Shown here: in pieces, positions 60,239 to 64,000 of the stretch
How the letters are laid out: each line of letters starts with the position of its first letter
Position numbering within the stretch: position 1 is the stretch's first letter
DNA from: Flavimobilis rhizosphaerae
Lineage (GTDB): Bacteria > Actinomycetota > Actinomycetes > Actinomycetales > Cellulomonadaceae
Length of the DNA stretch: 64,000 bases
NCBI RefSeq assembly: GCF_014852685.1
Contig: NZ_JACZDF010000002.1
Location: forward strand, 124,001 to 188,000
Reading direction: 5' to 3'
Program-made: the position numbers and the translations under genes
Notes under the pieces: model-generated
Databases searched by the model: none
Told to the model about the DNA's origin: nothing
Seen by the model: only the letters and a program-made list of their open reading frames with translations

Positions 60239-62793
60239 CCACCACGACCGACTCGCAGACGCCGGTCGCCGTCGACCCGAACCTCGTCACGGTGACGATC
60301 GACGGGATCGAGACCGCCGTGCCGAAGGGCACGCTCATCATCCGTGCCGCGGAGGAGATCGGGATCGCGATCCCGCGCTTCTGCGACCACCCGCTGCTCA
60401 AGCCCGTGGGCGCGTGCCGTCAGTGCCTCGTCGACGTGGCGATGCCGGACCGTGAGGGCAACGTCCGCCCGATGCCGAAGCCGCAGCCGTCGTGCGCGAT
60501 GGAGGTCTCGCCCGGCATGGTCGTGCACACGCAGAAGACCTCTGCGGTCGCGGCGAAGGCGCAGCACGGCGTCATGGAGCTCCTGCTCATCAACCACCCG
60601 CTCGACTGCCCGACGTGCGACAAGGGCGGCGAGTGCCCCCTGCAGAACCAGGCGCTTTCCGACGGGCGTGCGACGTCGCGCTTCACGGACGTCAAGCGGA
60701 CGTTCGCGAAGCCGCTGAAGATCTCGACGCAGATCCTCCTCGACCGTGAGCGCTGCATCCTGTGCCAGCGCTGCACGCGCTTCAGCAAGGAGATCGCCGG
60801 CGACCAGTTCATCGACCTGCAGAAGCGCGGCGCGAGCCAGCAGATCGGTCGGTTCGACGAGGACGTTCTCGGTTTCGCGCCGCTCGGCGACGCGACGGTC
60901 GGCCCCGCTGCCGAGGACGAGTCGGGCCGTGCGTTCGCCTCGTACTGGTCGGGCAACACCGTGCAGATCTGCCCGGTGGGTGCCCTGACGTCGGCCGCGT
61001 ACCGCTTCCGGTCGCGTCCGTTCGACCTCGTCTCGACGGAGGCCGTCGCTGAGCACGACGCCAACGGCTCGGCCATCCGCATCGACCACCGCCGTGGCAC
61101 GGTCATGCGCCGCCTCGCGGGCGACGACCCGGTGGTCAATGAGGAGTGGATCTCCGACAAGGACCGCTTCGCGTTCCACTGGCAGACCGCGCCCGACCGC
61201 CTCACGCACCCGCTCGTCCGCGACCGCGCCGAGGACGGCACGCGCGGCGAGCTGCGCACCGCGTCGTGGGCCGAGGCCCTCGAGGTCGCGGCGACCGCGC
61301 TCGCTGCGGCGCGCGACGCCGGCGGCGTCGGCGTGCTGCCCGGCGGCCGCCTGACGATCGAGGACGCGTACGCGTACGGCAAGCTCGCACGCACCGCCCT
61401 CGGCACGAACGACATCGACCACCGCGCGCGCCCCGCGTCCGCGGAGGAGGAGTCCTTCCTCGGCCATGCGGTCGCGGGCCACGGCATCGACGTGACGTTC
61501 GGCGACCTCGAGAAGGCGCCCGCGGTCCTGCTCGTCGGGTTCGAGCCCGAGGAGGAGGGCGGCATCGTCTTCCTGCGTCTTCGCAAGGGCACGCAGGCCG
61601 GACGCACCCGCGTCTGGTCGCTCGCACCGTTCGCGACGCGCGGCCTCGAGCGGCTCGACGGCACGCTCGTCCCGACGGCCCCGGGCCTCGAGTCCGAGGT
61701 CGTCGACGCGCTCGCGACGGGCACGGACGAGCCGTCGCTCGCCGCGCTGCGCGAGGCGCTCGGCGCCCAGGGAGCTCTCGTCCTCGTGGGCGAGCGGCTC
61801 GCGTCGGTCCCCGGGTCGCTCTCCGCGGTCCTGCGGCTCACGGCCGCGACGGGTGCACGCCTCGCCTGGATCCCGCGTCGCATCGGCGAGCGCGCCGGTG
61901 TCGAGATGGGCACGCTGCCCGGACTCCTGCCGGGCGGTCGCCCGGTGAGCGACGCCGCCGCACGCGTCGACATCGCCGCCGCGTGGGACGTCACGGAGCT
62001 TCCGACGGCACCCGGCCGCGACACCGACGGCATCCTCGCGGCGCTCGCCGCGCGTGAGCTGCGCGGAGTCGTCGTCGGCGGCGTCGAGCTCGGCGACCTC
62101 ACGGACCCCGTCGCAGCGCGCGCCGCGCTCGAGGCGGCTGACGTCGTCGTGAGCCTCGAGGTTCGCGCGAGCGAGGTCACCGACCTCGCGGACGTCGTCC
62201 TGCCCGTCGCACCGCCGGCCGAGAAGTCCGGCAGCTACCTCAACTGGGAGGGACGCGTCCGCGCGTTCCGTCAGGCGCTCGAGTCGCACGCGCTGCCCGA
62301 CCACCGCGTGCTCGACGAGCTCGCGCGCCACCTCGGCACCGATCTCGGCGCGCGTGACGGCAACGTCCTGCGCAAGGAGATCGACCAGCTCGGCGCCTGG
62401 GACGGCGAGCGCGTCGCCGCACCCGCGACGGAGGCTGTCGCCCCCGCCGCGGTCGCCCCCGGCACGGCGGTCCTCGCGAGCTGGCACCTCCAGCTCGACG
62501 CGGGCCGTGGCCAGGACGGCGAGCCGTTCCTCGCCGGAACCGCCCGCAAGGCCGTCGCCCGGCTCTCGGCCGCGACGGCCGAGGCCGCCGGCGTCGCCGA
62601 CGGCGGCGTGCTGCGCGTGTCGACGGGTGCCGGGCGCATCGAGCTGCCTGCCGTCGTCACGGACATGCCCGACCACGTCGTCTGGCTGCCGACCAACTCG
62701 CCCGGCTCCGCGGTCCGCGCGGCTCTCGGCGTCCTGCCCGGTGCGGTCGTGCAGATCACCGCGGGCACCGTCACCACCACCGAGGAGGCATGA
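60235..62793 (+). CDS. nuoG: NADH-quinone oxidoreductase subunit G
   Basis: 852 residues. N-terminal 2Fe-2S domain ([19 protein letters not shown]), His-Cys cluster ([19 protein letters not shown]), [17 protein letters not shown] for the next cluster, then a molybdopterin-oxidoreductase-like domain without an evident cofactor site. A C-terminal molydop-binding-like domain follows. Coupled to nuoF and nuoH. Confidence 0.96.
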
Positions 62794-64000
62794 TGGGCGC
62801 CCTCGCCCTCGCTGCGACGGTCGCGACAGAGACGCCGGCGGTGCCCGGCATCGCCGCGGACTTCAGCAACGACAACATCTGGGTGTACCTCGTCAAGGCG
62901 GTGCTCATCATCGTCTTCCTGCTGACGAGCGTCCTCATGGCGCTGTGGTTCGAGCGCCGGCTCGTCGCCCGCATGCAGGTACGCATCGGCCCGAACGTCC
63001 ACGGCCCGCTCGGTCTGCTCCAGGCCGTTGCCGACGCGATGAAGCTCCTCATGAAGGAGGACATCACGGTGAAGATGGCCGACAAGGTCGTCTACATCCT
63101 CGCGCCGATGATCTCCGTGTTCAGCTCGCTGCTCATCTACGCGGTCATCCCCTTCGGGCCCGAGGTCCGGATCCCGTTCACGGACTTCACGACCCCCGCG
63201 CAGCTCACCGACTTCCCGGTGGCGGTGCTCTACATCCTCGCGTGCGCGGCCCTCGGCGTGTACGGCATCGTCCTCGGTGGCTGGTCGTCGGGCTCGACGT
63301 ACCCGCTGCTCGGCGGAGTCCGCTCGACGGCGCAGATCATCTCTTACGAGCTCGCGATGGGCCTCTCGCTCGTCTCGGTGTTCCTGCTCGCAGGTTCGAT
63401 GTCGACGTCGGAGATCGTCAACCAGCAGGAGCGCTTCTGGTACGCGCTGCCCCTGCTGCCCGCGTTCATCCTCTACGTCATCTCGATGATCGGTGAGACG
63501 AACCGACTGCCGTTCGACCTCCCCGAGGCCGAGGGCGAGCTCGTCTCGGGCTACATGACCGAGTACTCGTCGATGAAGTTCGCGTGGTTCTTCCTCGCGG
63601 AGTACATCAACATGCTCAATGTCTCCGCGGTCGCGACGACGCTGTTCTTCGGCGGGTGGCGCGCCCCGTGGCCGCTGTCCGCGATCAACGACGGCATGTT
63701 CAACCAGGGCTGGTGGCCGATCCTCTGGTTCCTCGCCAAGGTCTGGTTCTTCATGTTCATCTTCGTGTGGGTCCGCGGCACGCTCCTGCGCTTCCGCTAC
63801 GACCAGTTCATGAAGCTCGGCTGGAAGATCCTCATCCCCGTCGCGCTCACGTGGCTCGTCATCGTCGCGATCTACCAGGGCGTCGTCGAGTTCGGCGAGA
63901 TCGACCGTCAGTTCTTCATCTACGCGTCGCTCGCGCTGTTCGTCATCGCGATCCTCGGCCTCGTCGTCTCGTCGTTCGCGACGAAGGCGGAGCCCGAGGT
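62793..64000 (+). CDS. nuoH: NADH-quinone oxidoreductase subunit H (partial, 3' end outside window)
   Basis: About 402 codons are open to the window edge. [41 protein letters not shown] and [37 protein letters not shown] are the NuoH quinone-site signatures; about eight helices are visible. The start is ATG 62793 or ATG 62790 in the sequence GAGGAGGCATGATG; 62793 gives better spacing to the ribosome site. Confidence 0.96.
   Translation, partial: MGALALAATVATETPAVPGIAADFSNDNIWVYLVKAVLIIVFLLTSVLMALWFERRLVARMQVRIGPNVHGPLGLLQAVADAMKLLMKEDITVKMADKVVYILAPMISVFSSLLIYAVIPFGPEVRIPFTDFTTPAQLTDFPVAVLYILACAALGVYGIVLGGWSSGSTYPLLGGVRSTAQIISYELAMGLSLVSVFLLAGSMSTSEIVNQQERFWYALPLLPAFILYVISMIGETNRLPFDLPEAEGELVSGYMTEYSSMKFAWFFLAEYINMLNVSAVATTLFFGGWRAPWPLSAINDGMFNQGWWPILWFLAKVWFFMFIFVWVRGTLLRFRYDQFMKLGWKILIPVALTWLVIVAIYQGVVEFGEIDRQFFIYASLALFVIAILGLVVSSFATKAEPE

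Overview
This window is very GC-rich, with G or C in most third codon positions, and all of it reads as chromosomal DNA of a high-GC Gram-positive bacterium (Actinomycetota). The best fit is Micrococcales, something like Cellulomonas, Sanguibacter or Oerskovia. Reasons: the small ribosomal protein bS22, a Rex repressor, DUF4229 and PLDc_N membrane proteins, a menaquinone pathway with a MenJ-type reductase next to a 14-subunit-type nuo operon, and many genes preceded by TANNNT 6-7 nt before the start codon, the mark of leaderless transcripts. No mobile element, CRISPR array, rRNA or tRNA gene was recognised.

Region 1 (1-11115) is a plant-polysaccharide locus. A truncated sugar permease and its lipoprotein binding protein face away from an operon of GH27, GH51 and GH43 enzymes. 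Three LacI-type operators lie in the divergent gap. A second operon with its own perfect LacI-type palindrome encodes a YtfQRT-YjfF-like furanose transporter. Together these suggest arabinan use: an exported or membrane-anchored endo-arabinanase, import of oligosaccharides and possibly L-arabinofuranose, and cytoplasmic debranching. The GH27 enzyme carries Ile where alpha-galactosidases have Asp, which points to beta-L-arabinopyranosidase. No arabinose catabolic genes or the LacI regulators themselves are in the window.

Region 2 (11214-27083) is mixed housekeeping: an ABC-2 exporter, a Trk/Ktr potassium system, an AcuC-like deacetylase, an HTH protein, bS22, a HAD phosphatase divergent from a glutaredoxin-like gene plus rex, a PhzE-type fused anthranilate synthase behind a tryptophan attenuator, a large secreted subtilase, and YceI divergent from a MarR regulator.

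Region 3 (27229-32093) is one tightly coupled system II cytochrome c maturation operon (histidine phosphatase, TlpA, CcdA, ResB, CcsB). It ends in two related, compensatorily changed hairpins.

Region 4 (32253-54891) holds menaquinone synthesis in scattered pieces: menA, menE, menB, menC-menD, menF, menG and menJ. Between them sit a DUF3048 lipoprotein, an aldo/keto reductase, a Gdx/SugE exporter with its TetR regulator, a complete fructose PTS operon (fruR-fruK-fruA IIA-IIBC-ptsH-ptsI) and an HtrA protease. menH and the DHNA-CoA thioesterase were not found here.

Region 5 (55064-64000) is nuoA-nuoH, with nuoH cut by the window edge. Upstream of menJ-nuo is a TTGTG-N8-CACAA palindrome that matches the Rex operator format, so the Rex encoded in region 2 may control the quinone/complex I block by NADH status.
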